Below are positions 56,084 to 64,000 of a DNA stretch of 64,000 nucleotides, one piece after another. Position 1 is the stretch's first letter. Each line of letters opens with the position of its first letter. Origin of the DNA: Lentibacter algarum (GTDB taxonomy: Bacteria; Pseudomonadota; Alphaproteobacteria; Rhodobacterales; Rhodobacteraceae). Made by a program: the position numbers and the translations under genes. The DNA lies in contig NZ_JAHKQI010000010.1 in NCBI RefSeq assembly GCF_018860975.1, positions 372,001 through 436,000 on the forward strand. Direction: 5' to 3'. The notes beneath the pieces were generated by a model, which saw nothing but the letters and a program-made list of their open reading frames with translations, had not been told where the DNA came from and did not search any database.

Positions 56084-56106
56084 TTCCTTTCACAAAACAA
56101 GCTTCA

Positions 56107-56140
56107 TGGGGCGCCTTTTGGGGTGCCCCTTTCTATTTTT
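56107..56140 (+). terminator. Terminator between phaA and phaB
   Basis: GGGGCGCC (56108-56115) pairs with GGTGCCCC (56122-56129, one G-T), followed by TTTCTATTTTT. It suggests partial or full termination after phaA, so phaB may have its own promoter in the AT-rich 56140-56259 stretch. Confidence 0.8.
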
Positions 56141-56259
56141 GAGACCACTCACGCGATATTTTAGCCAACCGCCGCTGAATATTCGCGTAATAATGTTGCG
56201 AATTACCTCTCAAAAAGATAACACCATTACTTGACGGAGACACTGAAAGGGAGAACAAC

Positions 56260-56982
56260 ATGACCAGAACAGCTTTGGTTACCGGCGGGTCACGCGGCAT
56301 TGGCGCAGCTATTTCAAAGGCCCTCAAAGCCGAAGGCCACAACGTCGCAGCGACATACGCCGGCAACGACGAAGCCGCAGCGGCTTTCACTGCTGAAACC
56401 GGCATCAAAACATATAAATGGAATGTCGCTGACTACGACGAAAGCGCTGCAGGTATCGCTAAAGTCGAATCCGAAGTTGGGCCGATCGATATCGTCGTCG
56501 CCAACGCCGGAATCACCCGCGACGCACCCTTTCACAAGATGACCCCTCAGCAGTGGCATGAAGTGATCGACACCAACCTGACAGGCGTTTTCAATACGGT
56601 TCATCCACTTTGGAACGGCATGCGCGAGCGCAAATTTGGTCGCGTTATCGTCATCAGCTCAATCAACGGCCAGAAAGGACAGTTCGCACAGGTGAACTAC
56701 GCAGCAACCAAGGCCGGTGATCTTGGCATCGTGAAATCACTTGCACAAGAAGGCGCTCGGGCCGGTATCACCGCCAACGCAATCTGCCCCGGCTACATCG
56801 CCACAGAGATGGTTATGGCGGTTCCAGAAAAGGTGCGCGACAGCATCGTCGCCCAGATTCCAGCCGGCCGCCTTGGCGAACCGGAAGAAATTGCACGTTG
56901 CGTGGCCTTCCTTGCCTCTGACGACTCCGGCTTTATCAATGGTTCGACGATCTCAGCAAACGGCGGCCAGTTCTTCGTCTAA
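56260..56982 (+). CDS. phaB: Acetoacetyl-CoA reductase
   Basis: The 240-residue short-chain dehydrogenase has the cofactor motif TGGSRGIGAAIS, NAGITRD and the catalytic triad region with S and Y-x3-K in ISSINGQKGQFAQVNYAATKAG. GQKGQFGQTNYSAAKAG-like segments are diagnostic of PhaB. It reduces acetoacetyl-CoA to (R)-3-hydroxybutyryl-CoA with NADPH. With PhaA it feeds polyhydroxybutyrate and the ethylmalonyl-CoA pathway. No polymerase (phaC) is in this window. Confidence 0.96.
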   Translation: MTRTALVTGGSRGIGAAISKALKAEGHNVAATYAGNDEAAAAFTAETGIKTYKWNVADYDESAAGIAKVESEVGPIDIVVANAGITRDAPFHKMTPQQWHEVIDTNLTGVFNTVHPLWNGMRERKFGRVIVISSINGQKGQFAQVNYAATKAGDLGIVKSLAQEGARAGITANAICPGYIATEMVMAVPEKVRDSIVAQIPAGRLGEPEEIARCVAFLASDDSGFINGSTISANGGQFFV

Positions 56983-57147
56983 GCTCGAACATGAAGCTTC
57001 CTTTAAGGGCCGTGGCGCAAGCTGCGGCCCTTTTCTATTGAACAACACCGCGAGATTGCGCCCGATAAATGCAAACATTGCCGCGCGTTCTATATGAGCC
57101 TGTAAATAGCTTTCGTGAAGTTCGGTGGTTGTGGCTGTCTCAAGCAT
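56953..57147 (-). CDS. Small protein divergent from the LysR gene (tentative)
   Basis: An ATG at 57147 with AAAGGACG upstream opens a 64-codon frame, MLETATTTELHESYLQAHIE and onward, with an amphipathic helix (RAAMFAFIGRNLAVLFNR). The last third runs through the phaB terminator and into the phaB 3' end, which is odd, so the true C-terminus is doubtful. The good binding site and position 106 bases from the divergent LysR start suggest a target of that regulator. No family is recognised. Confidence 0.45.
   Translation of the reverse strand: MLETATTTELHESYLQAHIERAAMFAFIGRNLAVLFNRKGPQLAPRPLKEASCSSLDEELAAVC
57005..57035 (+). terminator. Rho-independent terminator after phaB
   Basis: AAGGGCCG (57005-57012) and CGGCCCTT (57025-57032) form an 8-bp stem followed by TTTTC, 22 bases past the phaB stop. 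Confidence 0.88.
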
Positions 57148-57253
57148 TTCGGCGTCCTTTGGTAAGTATTTCCTATCTCACTCAAACTAGCCCTTGCATT
57201 TTGCTTCGACAAACGAGACTTTCTGTTCATTCAGAACAGTTTTACTTATGTGA

Positions 57254-58210
57254 ATGCCTACAATGCCCAGTCGACTTCCACCTCTCACAGCGCTCAGAGC
57301 CTTTGAAGCCGCGGCGCGACTTTTGTCCTTTTCTGGCGCCGCAAACGAGCTCGGTGTAACACCGGCCGCTCTCTCCTTTCAGATCAAATCACTAGAAGAG
57401 CATTTTGAAGCACCGCTCTTTTACCGTCACAACCGCGCCGTTACGCTGACGGAAGGCGGCGCAGCTTTACTTCCCGGGCTTGCCGACGGGTTTGCAAGCT
57501 TTGAGCGCGCATGGCAGCGCGCCCTTCAATCCAAGGACACAAACGTTCTCACCGTCTCAACCGGCCCTGCTTTCATGTCAAAGTGGATGGCACCGCGGAT
57601 ATTCAATTTCACTCAGAACAACAACGATGTGGAGTTGCGGTTCTCGGCCAGTTTGCGGCTACTCGACTTTGATCGCGATGGTATAGATGTCGCCGTGCGT
57701 TTCGGATACGGGAGCGACGCCGGCCTGCACTCGTTTACCCTTGGAGAAGAATGGGTCACCCCGGCGATGACACCCGAGATGGCCGAAAAGTTCACCACAG
57801 TTGAAAGCCTCACCAAGGCACCATTGCTGATCGACGATTCGATAGATTTCCTTAAGCCCCGTTGTGATTGGCCTGCTTGGTTCCAAGCCGCTGGCACTAC
57901 AGAAAACAACGTTCGCGGGGCGCATTTCTCCAATGCGGATCACGCCATCGGGGCGGCACTTTCGGGTGCTGGTGTCGTCCTTGGTCGCGCCTCACTTATA
58001 GCGCGTGACGTGGCAGAGAGGCGGCTTGTTGCGCCGTTTTCTGTCGGGCTGGTCACACAGGGGCGCTGGCGGTTTTTGTGCCTTGAAGGGCAGGAAACAC
58101 GCCCCGCGATCGCAGCCTTCAAAAGCTGGCTTATTGACGAAGCCAAAACTGTAGACTTTTTGCGAGAGGGGCGTGAATTTGTCTCTGTGGAAGCGCTTTC
58201 TAAGCCCTAA
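57254..58210 (+). CDS. LysR family regulator, GcvA-like
   Basis: The 318-residue protein starts MPTMPSRLPPLTALRAFEAA, the GcvA-type N-terminus, with a winged HTH (about residues 10-67: LSFSGAANELGVTPAALSFQIKS in part). The C-terminal effector domain has TVSTGPAFMSKWMAPRI and VAVRFGYG. GcvA-like regulators respond to glycine or other small metabolites in some species and to beta-lactam/cell-wall signals in others. Its target may be the divergent small gene. Its stop shares three bases with the convergent DUF465 gene. Confidence 0.9.
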   Translation: MPTMPSRLPPLTALRAFEAAARLLSFSGAANELGVTPAALSFQIKSLEEHFEAPLFYRHNRAVTLTEGGAALLPGLADGFASFERAWQRALQSKDTNVLTVSTGPAFMSKWMAPRIFNFTQNNNDVELRFSASLRLLDFDRDGIDVAVRFGYGSDAGLHSFTLGEEWVTPAMTPEMAEKFTTVESLTKAPLLIDDSIDFLKPRCDWPAWFQAAGTTENNVRGAHFSNADHAIGAALSGAGVVLGRASLIARDVAERRLVAPFSVGLVTQGRWRFLCLEGQETRPAIAAFKSWLIDEAKTVDFLREGREFVSVEALSKP

Positions 58211-58380
58211 CTGACGGCTTCTGTGTGTTTGGAAATCTCTTCCTTGATTCGGAGTTTCTCTTTCTTGAGCGCTGCAATTTCTGTGTCTGATGATCCCGGC
58301 GCGCGTTGAAGGGTTTCAACTTTGTCCGACAATATTTGGTGTTTTTTCTTCAGCTCTTCGACATGCGAATTGAGGCTCAT
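58207..58380 (-). CDS. DUF465 (YdcH-like) small coiled-coil protein
   Basis: The ATG at 58380 follows AGGAGA and gives 57 residues: MSLNSHVEELKKKHQILSDK and then EIAALKKEKLRIKEEI, the DUF465 antiparallel-helix pattern. These short proteins are widespread in alphaproteobacteria and of unknown function. The longer frame to 58422 has no binding site. It is convergent with the LysR gene. Confidence 0.87.
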   Translation of the reverse strand: MSLNSHVEELKKKHQILSDKVETLQRAPGSSDTEIAALKKEKLRIKEEISKHTEAVS

Positions 58381-58470
58381 GAACAGTCTCCTATTGATGA
58401 ATGTGTGAGCCCAGTCGAGCATAGTTTTACAATTCTGTCACGCTGCAGATGCGAGAAAACCAAACTAATT

Positions 58471-59247
58471 TTAGCCTTTACTCTCGGGGAAAGGCAGAGC
58501 CGCTCCGTCCCGCAATACAGAGACGATTGATTTTGCATAGCTTTCCCCATCTTTCTCGTGTTGAGCGCCTTCGTGCATGCGCAACCCCTCGTGTAACCTA
58601 AACCGTGCTCGACCGCTGTGCTTAGCCCTAAGCAGCACCAACTCCGAGCTGCGGCCAGCACGCGGGGTGATCGGCCAGAGCTCAAGTGAGCCAAGATACG
58701 ACGGCAACACACGCAGTAACTCGGGCAGCCGCTCGGCCCGGCATATCAGGGTAAACAACCCCTTTGGTGCAAGGCGCCTTGCGCAAGCTTCAAGCCAAAT
58801 GCTCAGATCAGCACCACCAAGAGCTGTTTCGCGTCCCTCAAAATTAGCTGGCTTGCCAATCGCACGATCAAAGTAAGGAGGGTTGGTTATCACATGGTTA
58901 AAGCGCCGCGCCTTGAGTATCTCGGGCATGTCACCGACATCGCCTTCATGCACGGTCAGGCTTATCCCGTTGTCTTTGGCGTTGCGGCGCGCGAGGCCTG
59001 CGTAGAACGGCTGTAGCTCTAAACCGTGCAACTCAACGCCTGGCACACGTTGGCCTATGCAGAGGGCCGCCGCCCCAGCGCCACAACCGATATCAAGCAG
59101 GCTCTCTCCGGCCCGAGCGGGCACTGTTGCGGCCAGCAATACCGGATCAACGCCGGCGCGATACCCCTTTGCAGGTTGCCACAAATGCAACTGGCCGCCG
59201 AGGAAGGCGTCGCAGGTCAGCGCCTCAGTCACTCGGGTGCAAGCCAT
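58471..59247 (-). CDS. tRNA1(Val) (adenine-37-N6)-methyltransferase-like protein
   Basis: From the ATG at 59247 the protein has 258 residues. LLDIGCGAGAAALCIG is the AdoMet site, GVELHGLELQPFYAGLARRN the next strand and acidic loop, and VITNPPYFD the NPPY motif of N6-adenine methyltransferases. The start LTCDAFLGGQLHLWQPAKGYRAGVD is that of the TrmN6/YfiC family. It overlaps the end of the DUF2007 gene by 23 bases, so the two are coupled. Whether the target is tRNA1(Val) A37 is inferred from the family. Confidence 0.85.
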   Translation of the reverse strand: MACTRVTEALTCDAFLGGQLHLWQPAKGYRAGVDPVLLAATVPARAGESLLDIGCGAGAAALCIGQRVPGVELHGLELQPFYAGLARRNAKDNGISLTVHEGDVGDMPEILKARRFNHVITNPPYFDRAIGKPANFEGRETALGGADLSIWLEACARRLAPKGLFTLICRAERLPELLRVLPSYLGSLELWPITPRAGRSSELVLLRAKHSGRARFRLHEGLRMHEGAQHEKDGESYAKSIVSVLRDGAALPFPESKG

Positions 59248-59440
59248 TGTCGCGCAGGATGCTGGCGGCATCGGCGTGGTCCTGATCAGCAACCATCAAC
59301 CGTCGCGGCAAGACGCCAACGGACCCTTCAAGAATGCTAATATTTACGTCCATTTCAAAGACGTTTATACCCTCGCCCTGAAGCAACGCTTGGGCGAAGG
59401 CGATCTCGGTCATGTCATTGGTGCTAAGAAGCTGTTTCAT
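59225..59440 (-). CDS. DUF2007 small protein
   Basis: The 71-residue protein MKQLLSTNDMTEIAFAQALL, with GEGINVFEMD and PRRLMVADQDHADAASIL, is a DUF2007 domain (putative signal-transducing protein, GlnB-like ferredoxin fold). Function is unknown. It is coupled to the methyltransferase gene and divergent from the polyprenyl synthase gene, an arrangement I associate with many Rhodobacterales. Confidence 0.88.
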   Translation of the reverse strand: MKQLLSTNDMTEIAFAQALLQGEGINVFEMDVNISILEGSVGVLPRRLMVADQDHADAASILRDNGLHPSD

Positions 59441-59499
59441 ACGATAAATATGACCATCTTGGCAGCAATGTCGAGTGAGGCAACGGGAGTGTGATCAAC

Positions 59500-60495
59500 A
59501 TGGGTGAAACCGTGAGCAAACCGCATGAAAAACTGGCGCAGCATTTGGCGCCGGCGATGGAGGCTGTGAACGTTTTGATCCGTGATCGCATGGCCTCGGA
59601 ACATGCGCCGCGCATACCGGAAGTGACGGCGCATTTGGTCGAGGCTGGCGGCAAGCGCTTGCGGCCGATGCTGACGCTCGCGGCGGCAGAGTTGTGCGGC
59701 TATGACGGCCCTTACAATGTGCATTTAGCGGCGACAGTTGAATTCATTCATACGGCAACTTTGCTGCATGATGATGTGGTCGATGAAAGTGCACAGCGTC
59801 GGGGGCGACCTACGGCTAACCTCTTGTGGGACAACAAAAGTTCGGTTCTAGTCGGCGACTACCTGTTCTCGCGCTCGTTTCAATTGATGGTCGAAACAGG
59901 CTCCCTGCGGGTGCTTGATATCCTCGCCAATGCCTCGGCGACGATCGCGGAAGGTGAGGTTTTGCAACTCACAGCAGCGCAGGATCTGGCCACGACCGAG
60001 GAGATTTACCTGCAAGTTGTGCGCGGCAAAACGGCAGCGCTTTTCTCGGCGGCGACGGAAGTTGGCGGGGTGATTGCAGGCGCGCCAGAGACCCAGGTGA
60101 AAGCACTGTTTGACTATGGTGACGCGCTTGGGATTGCCTTTCAGATTGTTGATGATTTACTGGATTATCAAGGAGTTACCGGAGCAACGGGCAAGAACAT
60201 CGGCGATGACTTTCGCGAGCGAAAGCTGACTTTGCCGCTGATCAAAGCCGTCGCGAAGGCCGACGCCGAAGAGCGCGCATTCTGGACGCGAGTGATTGAA
60301 AAAGGCGACCAACGTGAGGGCGATTTGGAGCAGGCTATTGAGTTGCTCAACACCCACGGAGCACTTGAGGCAGCGCGCCAAGATGCGCTTGGATTTGCCA
60401 GCAAAGCGCGGGCGGCTTTGGCGGCATTGCCGGAGCATCCGCTGCGCGAAATGCTCGACGATCTGGCCGAATTTGTGGTCTCGCGGATCAACTAG
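59500..60495 (+). CDS. Long-chain trans-polyprenyl diphosphate synthase (quinone side chain)
   Basis: Using ATG at 59500 gives 331 residues; a GTG at 59491 is possible. Both aspartate-rich motifs are present: LLHDDVVDESAQRRGRPTAN and IVDDLLDYQG, plus GGKRLRPML. It chains isopentenyl diphosphate units onto farnesyl diphosphate. In this order the product is usually decaprenyl diphosphate for ubiquinone-10, but chain length cannot be read with certainty here. The quinone supports the succinate dehydrogenase encoded in this window. Confidence 0.93.
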   Translation: MGETVSKPHEKLAQHLAPAMEAVNVLIRDRMASEHAPRIPEVTAHLVEAGGKRLRPMLTLAAAELCGYDGPYNVHLAATVEFIHTATLLHDDVVDESAQRRGRPTANLLWDNKSSVLVGDYLFSRSFQLMVETGSLRVLDILANASATIAEGEVLQLTAAQDLATTEEIYLQVVRGKTAALFSAATEVGGVIAGAPETQVKALFDYGDALGIAFQIVDDLLDYQGVTGATGKNIGDDFRERKLTLPLIKAVAKADAEERAFWTRVIEKGDQREGDLEQAIELLNTHGALEAARQDALGFASKARAALAALPEHPLREMLDDLAEFVVSRIN

Positions 60496-60534
60496 TTAAC
60501 GCCCTCAGTAGCGAGGGTTTCGCATGTGACTCGG

Positions 60535-60583
60535 GTGCATATTTCAGTGCATACCGCAGTGCATAATGCGTATGCACAGTTTT
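60535..60583 (-). repeat. 49-bp dispersed element, copy C
   Basis: Read on the minus strand it starts AAAACTGTGCATACGCAT and carries TATGCACTGCGG, TATGCACTGAAA and TATGCAC. It differs from copy B at about two positions. It lies between the convergent polyprenyl synthase and monooxygenase genes, pointing to the synthase 3' end, and GTTAAC follows there (60496-60501). Confidence 0.92.
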
Positions 60584-60603
60584 GAATCCAAGGTTAACAC
60601 AAG

Positions 60604-61611
60604 TTAACTTAACGCTGCGTACTCTGCTTGCAGCTCGGTTAACACTTCGGCGGCGATCTTGAAGGACGTCAGCCGCGCTTGGTGATCGTGGATCATCCCA
60701 GTGACCATCACCTCGTCGGGCTCATAGCGATCGATAATGGCTTTGAGGCCAGATTTCACCGTGTTGCGCGCACCGGATGCCGAACAGCCGAGCATGTGGT
60801 TGACCTGCGCAAGCAAGGCGGCTGGCACCTCTGCCGCAATATCCTCAACCGGATGTGGCAGTTTACCCGGCCGGCCAGAGCGCAGGCGCGCGAACGCGAG
60901 CTGTTGAGAGCTGCGCAGATATGCGGCCTCGGCGTCAGTTTCGGCGGCGCAAACACCGGCGGCGAGCATGGCGTGAGGCGCTGACATTGTGGCGGACGGG
61001 CGGAAGGTGCGGCGATACACATCAAGCGCCTCTTCCAGCATGTCGGGGGCGAAGTGCGAGGCAAATGCGTAGGGCAAGCCGAGCATAGCCGCGAGCTGCG
61101 CACCGTAGAGCGAGGAGCCAAGTATCCAGACCGGAACATGCGTGCCCTCACCGGGGAAGGCGCGGACAGCTGCACCGGCGTTGTCGCCCAGATAGGCGAT
61201 GAGCTCCTGCACGTCCTGCGGGAAGCTGTCTTCGGGCGCCATGTGACGGCGCAGGGCGCGGGCGGTGTTCATGTCGGTGCCCGGCGCGCGGCCTAAACCG
61301 AGGTCGATGCGATTGGGGTGCAATGTCGCGAGGGTGCCGAACTGTTCGGCGATCACCAGCGGCGCGTGATTGGGCAACATCACCCCGCCTGCGCCGATGC
61401 GCATGGTGCTGGTGGCTTGCGCGACATGGCCGATAAGAACCGATGTCGCGGCAGATGCGATGCCCGGCATGTTGTGATGCTCGGCGAGCCAGTAACGGTG
61501 ATAGCCAGCGGCCTCGGCAGTTTGGGCAAGGCTGACAGTGTTGCGCAACGCGTCGGCGGCCGTTTGGCCTTCGGCGACAGGTGCGAGATCAAGGAGGGAG
61601 AATTGTTTCAT
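60604..61611 (-). CDS. LLM-class flavin-dependent monooxygenase
   Basis: The 335-residue protein starts [20 protein letters not shown] and has [44 protein letters not shown] and [11 protein letters not shown], the luciferase-like pattern of MsnO8-type bacterial enzymes. They use reduced FMN and O2 on unknown substrates. It lies downstream of the nusB end in the same direction across 92 bases, with the repeat copy C after its stop. Confidence 0.9.
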   Translation of the reverse strand: MKQFSLLDLAPVAEGQTAADALRNTVSLAQTAEAAGYHRYWLAEHHNMPGIASAATSVLIGHVAQATSTMRIGAGGVMLPNHAPLVIAEQFGTLATLHPNRIDLGLGRAPGTDMNTARALRRHMAPEDSFPQDVQELIAYLGDNAGAAVRAFPGEGTHVPVWILGSSLYGAQLAAMLGLPYAFASHFAPDMLEEALDVYRRTFRPSATMSAPHAMLAAGVCAAETDAEAAYLRSSQQLAFARLRSGRPGKLPHPVEDIAAEVPAALLAQVNHMLGCSASGARNTVKSGLKAIIDRYEPDEVMVTGMIHDHQARLTSFKIAAEVLTELQAEYAALS

Positions 61612-61703
61612 TTTGTATACTTAGGGCCGCAGGCGGCGGGTTCCTAGGGGAGATCTTGCAATGAGTATTTTTGCAAAAAGAAAAGCCGGAAGTTGGTTTG
61701 GCT

Positions 61704-62174
61704 TTAGAGGCCTTCAGGCTTGGCTTCGTGCGCCATATGGTCAAGCACGGCGTTGACAAAACTGGCTTCCTTGCCTTCGGGGAAGAAGGCGCGGGCGACA
61801 TCAACGAATTCGCTGATCACCACTTTTGGCGGCGTATTGCTTTGTGTCATCTCGGCCCCAGCGGCGCGAAACAGGGCGCGCAGGGTTGGGTCGATCCGGC
61901 CCAGTGGCCATTTGGCGACAAGCGCGCGGTCGGTCATTTGGTCGATCGGCGCTTGGTAGTTGACGGCGTTTTCCATCAGCTCGGCAAACAGCGTCGGATC
62001 GCCTTCGATCATTTCGCCCTCTTCCTCATAGGTGGCCCCAAAACGGTGGTCTTCGAACTCGTTGATCACCACTTGCACGGTTTGACCGGAGTGCTCCATT
62101 TGAAACAGCGCTTGCACAGCGTAGAGCCGCGCGGCTGACTTCATTTTGCGTTTTTGGTTGCCTGAGAGCGTCAT
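61704..62174 (-). CDS. nusB: Transcription antitermination factor NusB
   Basis: The ATG at 62174 overlaps the ribH stop as ATGA and gives 156 residues. MKSAARLYAVQALFQMEHSG is the NusB N-terminus, with LRALFRAAGAEM and VISEFVDVARAFFPEGKEASFVNAVLD in part later. It binds boxA RNA with NusE (S10) in rRNA antitermination. The order ribB-ribH-nusB is standard in alphaproteobacteria. Confidence 0.95.
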   Translation of the reverse strand: MTLSGNQKRKMKSAARLYAVQALFQMEHSGQTVQVVINEFEDHRFGATYEEEGEMIEGDPTLFAELMENAVNYQAPIDQMTDRALVAKWPLGRIDPTLRALFRAAGAEMTQSNTPPKVVISEFVDVARAFFPEGKEASFVNAVLDHMAHEAKPEGL

Positions 62175-62725
62175 GCTGTGGGTGTTTCCTCGGTAGTCGT
62201 GCCTGCCAGCAGTATTTCTTCGGCGTCGGGTTTGAAGCCCGGTGCCGTGCGCTGGCCGCCCCACTTACGAGCGAGCGCGATAAGATGCAAGGCCGCAGCC
62301 GCCGCGCCGCCGCCTTTGTTCATATCATCGGGGTTGGCGCGCACTTCGGCTTGGGCCATGTTCTCGACTGTGAGGATGCCATTGCCGATGCAATGTCCTT
62401 GCAGGCCAAGCAGCTGCAACGCACGCGAGCTGTCGTTGCAGACTGTCTCGTAGTGGGTTGTCGCGCCGCGGATGACGCAGCCGAGCGCAACGTAACCGTC
62501 GTAGTTTGACAGGCGTTCGGCCATAGCAATTGTTGTCGGGATTTCGAGCGCGCCGGGCACCTCGACAAGATCCCAAGTGCCCATAGCGGCTTCGATCTCG
62601 CCGGTGGCCCCTGAGACGAGGTCATCGGAGATGTCTTTGTAGTAAGGCGCGACGACGATCAGCAGCTTGATGGGCTTGTCGAACACGGGGCGTTTGAGAA
62701 TGTTGTGAGCAATAGTTCCGGCCAT
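62171..62725 (-). CDS. ribH: 6,7-dimethyl-8-ribityllumazine synthase
   Basis: The 184-residue protein has LLIVVAPYYKDISDDL, VPGALEIPTTIAMA, ALGCVIRGATTHYETVC and NGILTVENMAQAEVR, all RibH motifs. It condenses the ribB product 3,4-dihydroxy-2-butanone-4-phosphate with the pyrimidine intermediate to lumazine. The C-terminus has an extra tail of about 25 residues (HLIALARKWGGQRTAPGFKP). It lies 5 bases after ribB and is coupled to nusB. Confidence 0.97.
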   Translation of the reverse strand: MAGTIAHNILKRPVFDKPIKLLIVVAPYYKDISDDLVSGATGEIEAAMGTWDLVEVPGALEIPTTIAMAERLSNYDGYVALGCVIRGATTHYETVCNDSSRALQLLGLQGHCIGNGILTVENMAQAEVRANPDDMNKGGGAAAAALHLIALARKWGGQRTAPGFKPDAEEILLAGTTTEETPTA

Positions 62726-62730
62726 TGGGC

Positions 62731-63858
62731 TTACTCCTGCGGAATCGGACGGGTGCCGACGATAGACAGCCCGTAGGCGTCGATGCCGACATAGCGGGTT
62801 TCGGGCGAGTTTGTTAGCAAGATCAGCTCGGAGGCGCCGATGTTGGCGAGTATTTGCGAGCCGAGCCCCGTACGTTTGATGATCTGCGGGGTTTTGTCGT
62901 CTTCGCCGAAGTCGAGCTTGGGGTGCGGCTCACGGAAAAGTACGACAGCGCCGCGCCCTTCAGCTGCAACAAGGCGCATAGCGGCGTGCAGCTCGCCAGC
63001 GGGGCCAGGGCCAAGGCCGAGCACATCTTCGAGCTCGTTGAGCGCGTGGGTGCGCACCAAAACTGGCTCGGGCGTGGTGATGTCCCCTTTGATCAAAGCG
63101 GTGTGTTCTGTGCCGCTGATCTCGTCAGAGAAGACCCGCAGCTCCCATTCGCCGCCGAACTCTGACTGCACGGTCTGGCGTTTCACTTCGCGCACGAGGT
63201 TGTCGTGCTTGTGACGGTAGGCGATGAGGTCTGAAATCGTTCCGATTTTGAGGCCATGTTCTTTTGCAATTTCAATAAGTTCCGGCAGGCGGGCCATCGT
63301 GCCGTCGGCGTTCATGATTTCACAGATAACACCGGCAGGGTTGAGGCCAGCGAGGCGCGAGATATCAACAGCGGCTTCTGTGTGGCCCGCGCGCACAAGC
63401 ACGCCGCCCTGTCGCGCGCGCAGCGGGAAGACATGCCCCGGCGTGGCAATCGCGGCCTCGGTGTTTTGCTCGTTGATCGCGGTTTTTACAGTCAAAGCAC
63501 GGTCGGCGGCCGAGATGCCCGTCGTCACGCCTTCGCGCGCCTCGATCGAGACGGTGAAAGCTGTCTCGTGGCGCGAGGAGTTGTTGGTTGCCATCATTGG
63601 GAGGCCGAGCCGCGCGATGCGCTCGGATGTCATTGGCAGGCAGATAAGGCCGCGTCCGAAAGTGGCCATGAAGTTAATGGCTGCGTCATCGGCAAATTCG
63701 GCGGCGATGACAAAGTCACCCTCGTTCTCGCGATCCTCGTGATCAACCAGAATATACATCTCGCCAGCGCGGGCGGCGGCAATGATCTCTTCGGTTGAAG
63801 AAATAGCCTCACTCAGGCTTGCTTCCAGCGGTCCGGGGGTTGTGTATGTTTCACTCAT
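62731..63858 (-). CDS. ribB: 3,4-dihydroxy-2-butanone-4-phosphate synthase with pseudo-GTP-cyclohydrolase-II domain (RibBX type)
   Basis: The ATG at 63858 follows GAGGCTCCC and gives 375 residues. The RibB part (about 1-210) has [14 protein letters not shown] with the metal acidic residues and [10 protein letters not shown] and AGHTEAAVD. The C-terminal part (about 220-375) follows the GTP cyclohydrolase II fold, but where the zinc site and its cysteines should be it reads [16 protein letters not shown] with none of the three expected cysteines. It is therefore a RibB fused to a non-catalytic domain (the RibBX form), not a bifunctional RibBA. The start of the rib operon lies beyond the window edge. 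Confidence 0.9.
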   Translation of the reverse strand: MSETYTTPGPLEASLSEAISSTEEIIAAARAGEMYILVDHEDRENEGDFVIAAEFADDAAINFMATFGRGLICLPMTSERIARLGLPMMATNNSSRHETAFTVSIEAREGVTTGISAADRALTVKTAINEQNTEAAIATPGHVFPLRARQGGVLVRAGHTEAAVDISRLAGLNPAGVICEIMNADGTMARLPELIEIAKEHGLKIGTISDLIAYRHKHDNLVREVKRQTVQSEFGGEWELRVFSDEISGTEHTALIKGDITTPEPVLVRTHALNELEDVLGLGPGPAGELHAAMRLVAAEGRGAVVLFREPHPKLDFGEDDKTPQIIKRTGLGSQILANIGASELILLTNSPETRYVGIDAYGLSIVGTRPIPQE

Positions 63859-64000
63859 GGGAGCCTCGTTATGGTGCAGGGGCTGGTTAGCGCAAGTGCT
63901 GCGGCTTGACCAGAGGATAGGCTCATAACGTTGGGTATTTGTAGGTGCTAGAACTCCGCTAGAACTGCCAGAGCGCTGGCACAAAACGATAGGCGTCAGC

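Noticed and set aside
63859-64000. FMN riboswitch upstream of ribB
   Set aside because: I could not find the conserved FMN aptamer segments in the 142 bases available, and the operon start lies outside the window.

Overview
The window looks like part of the chromosome of a marine alphaproteobacterium of the Rhodobacterales (Roseobacter-type). The evidence is the gene order of the TCA-cycle block (sdhC-sdhD-sdhA-sdhB, mdh, sucC-sucD-sucA-sucB, lpd), the presence of ethylmalonyl-CoA pathway genes (ecm, mch, mcl2), a two-lipoyl-domain SucB, RibB fused to a cysteine-less GTP-cyclohydrolase-II-like domain, and many small conserved proteins typical of this order. Coding density is high, many neighbouring genes overlap by 1-13 bases, and no phage, insertion sequence, CRISPR array, rRNA or tRNA gene was recognised.

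Layout. 1-7.1 kb: a PlsB-like acyltransferase cut by the window edge, ethylmalonyl-CoA mutase, purine nucleoside phosphorylase, and a leftward three-gene unit (FAD dehydrogenase, sulfotransferase-like protein, DUF1989 protein). 7.2-11.9 kb: leftward succinate dehydrogenase operon with a lipoprotein and a glycosyltransferase inserted between sdhA and sdhB. 12-15.7 kb: small membrane proteins and the leftward mcl2-nnrU-DUF1737-mch unit. 15.9-19 kb: a small secreted protein, a TauE exporter coupled to a decayed GNAT gene, mdh, a sulfotransferase. 19.1-30.3 kb: the rightward 2-oxoglutarate dehydrogenase/succinyl-CoA synthetase block, with a membrane-protein gene between sucC and sucD and four accessory genes between sucB and lpd. 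30.4-39.9 kb: cell-envelope and miscellaneous genes, rimO, and an AT-rich orphan membrane protein. 39.9-49.6 kb: ftsE-ftsX-plsC, a zinc-ribbon membrane protein, a large TIGR02302-type protein, lysA, argH, tlpA. 49.6-54.8 kb: sterol desaturase, lytic transglycosylase, tag, an EAL protein. 54.9-57 kb: phaA-phaB. 57-64 kb: a LysR regulator, small conserved genes, a polyprenyl diphosphate synthase, a flavin-dependent monooxygenase, and nusB-ribH-ribB.

How the genes work together. Acetyl-CoA can be oxidised through the TCA block, assimilated through the ethylmalonyl-CoA pathway (PhaA and PhaB make 3-hydroxybutyryl-CoA, Ecm and Mch work in the middle, Mcl2 hydrolyses malyl-CoA to malate that Mdh can use), or stored as polyhydroxybutyrate. 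The most striking regulatory signal is a matched pair of palindromes, two GTGATCAC half-elements with centres 20-21 bp apart inside a longer symmetric element, found upstream of both the sdh operon (11898-11932) and the suc operon (19109-19144). This suggests one regulator for both halves of the oxidative TCA cycle. A second notable signal is a 49-bp dispersed element with an internal 12-bp periodicity (36660, 53157, 60535), always placed at the 3' end of genes and followed by GTTAAC.

All functional calls rest on reading motifs and family resemblance; no database search was run.
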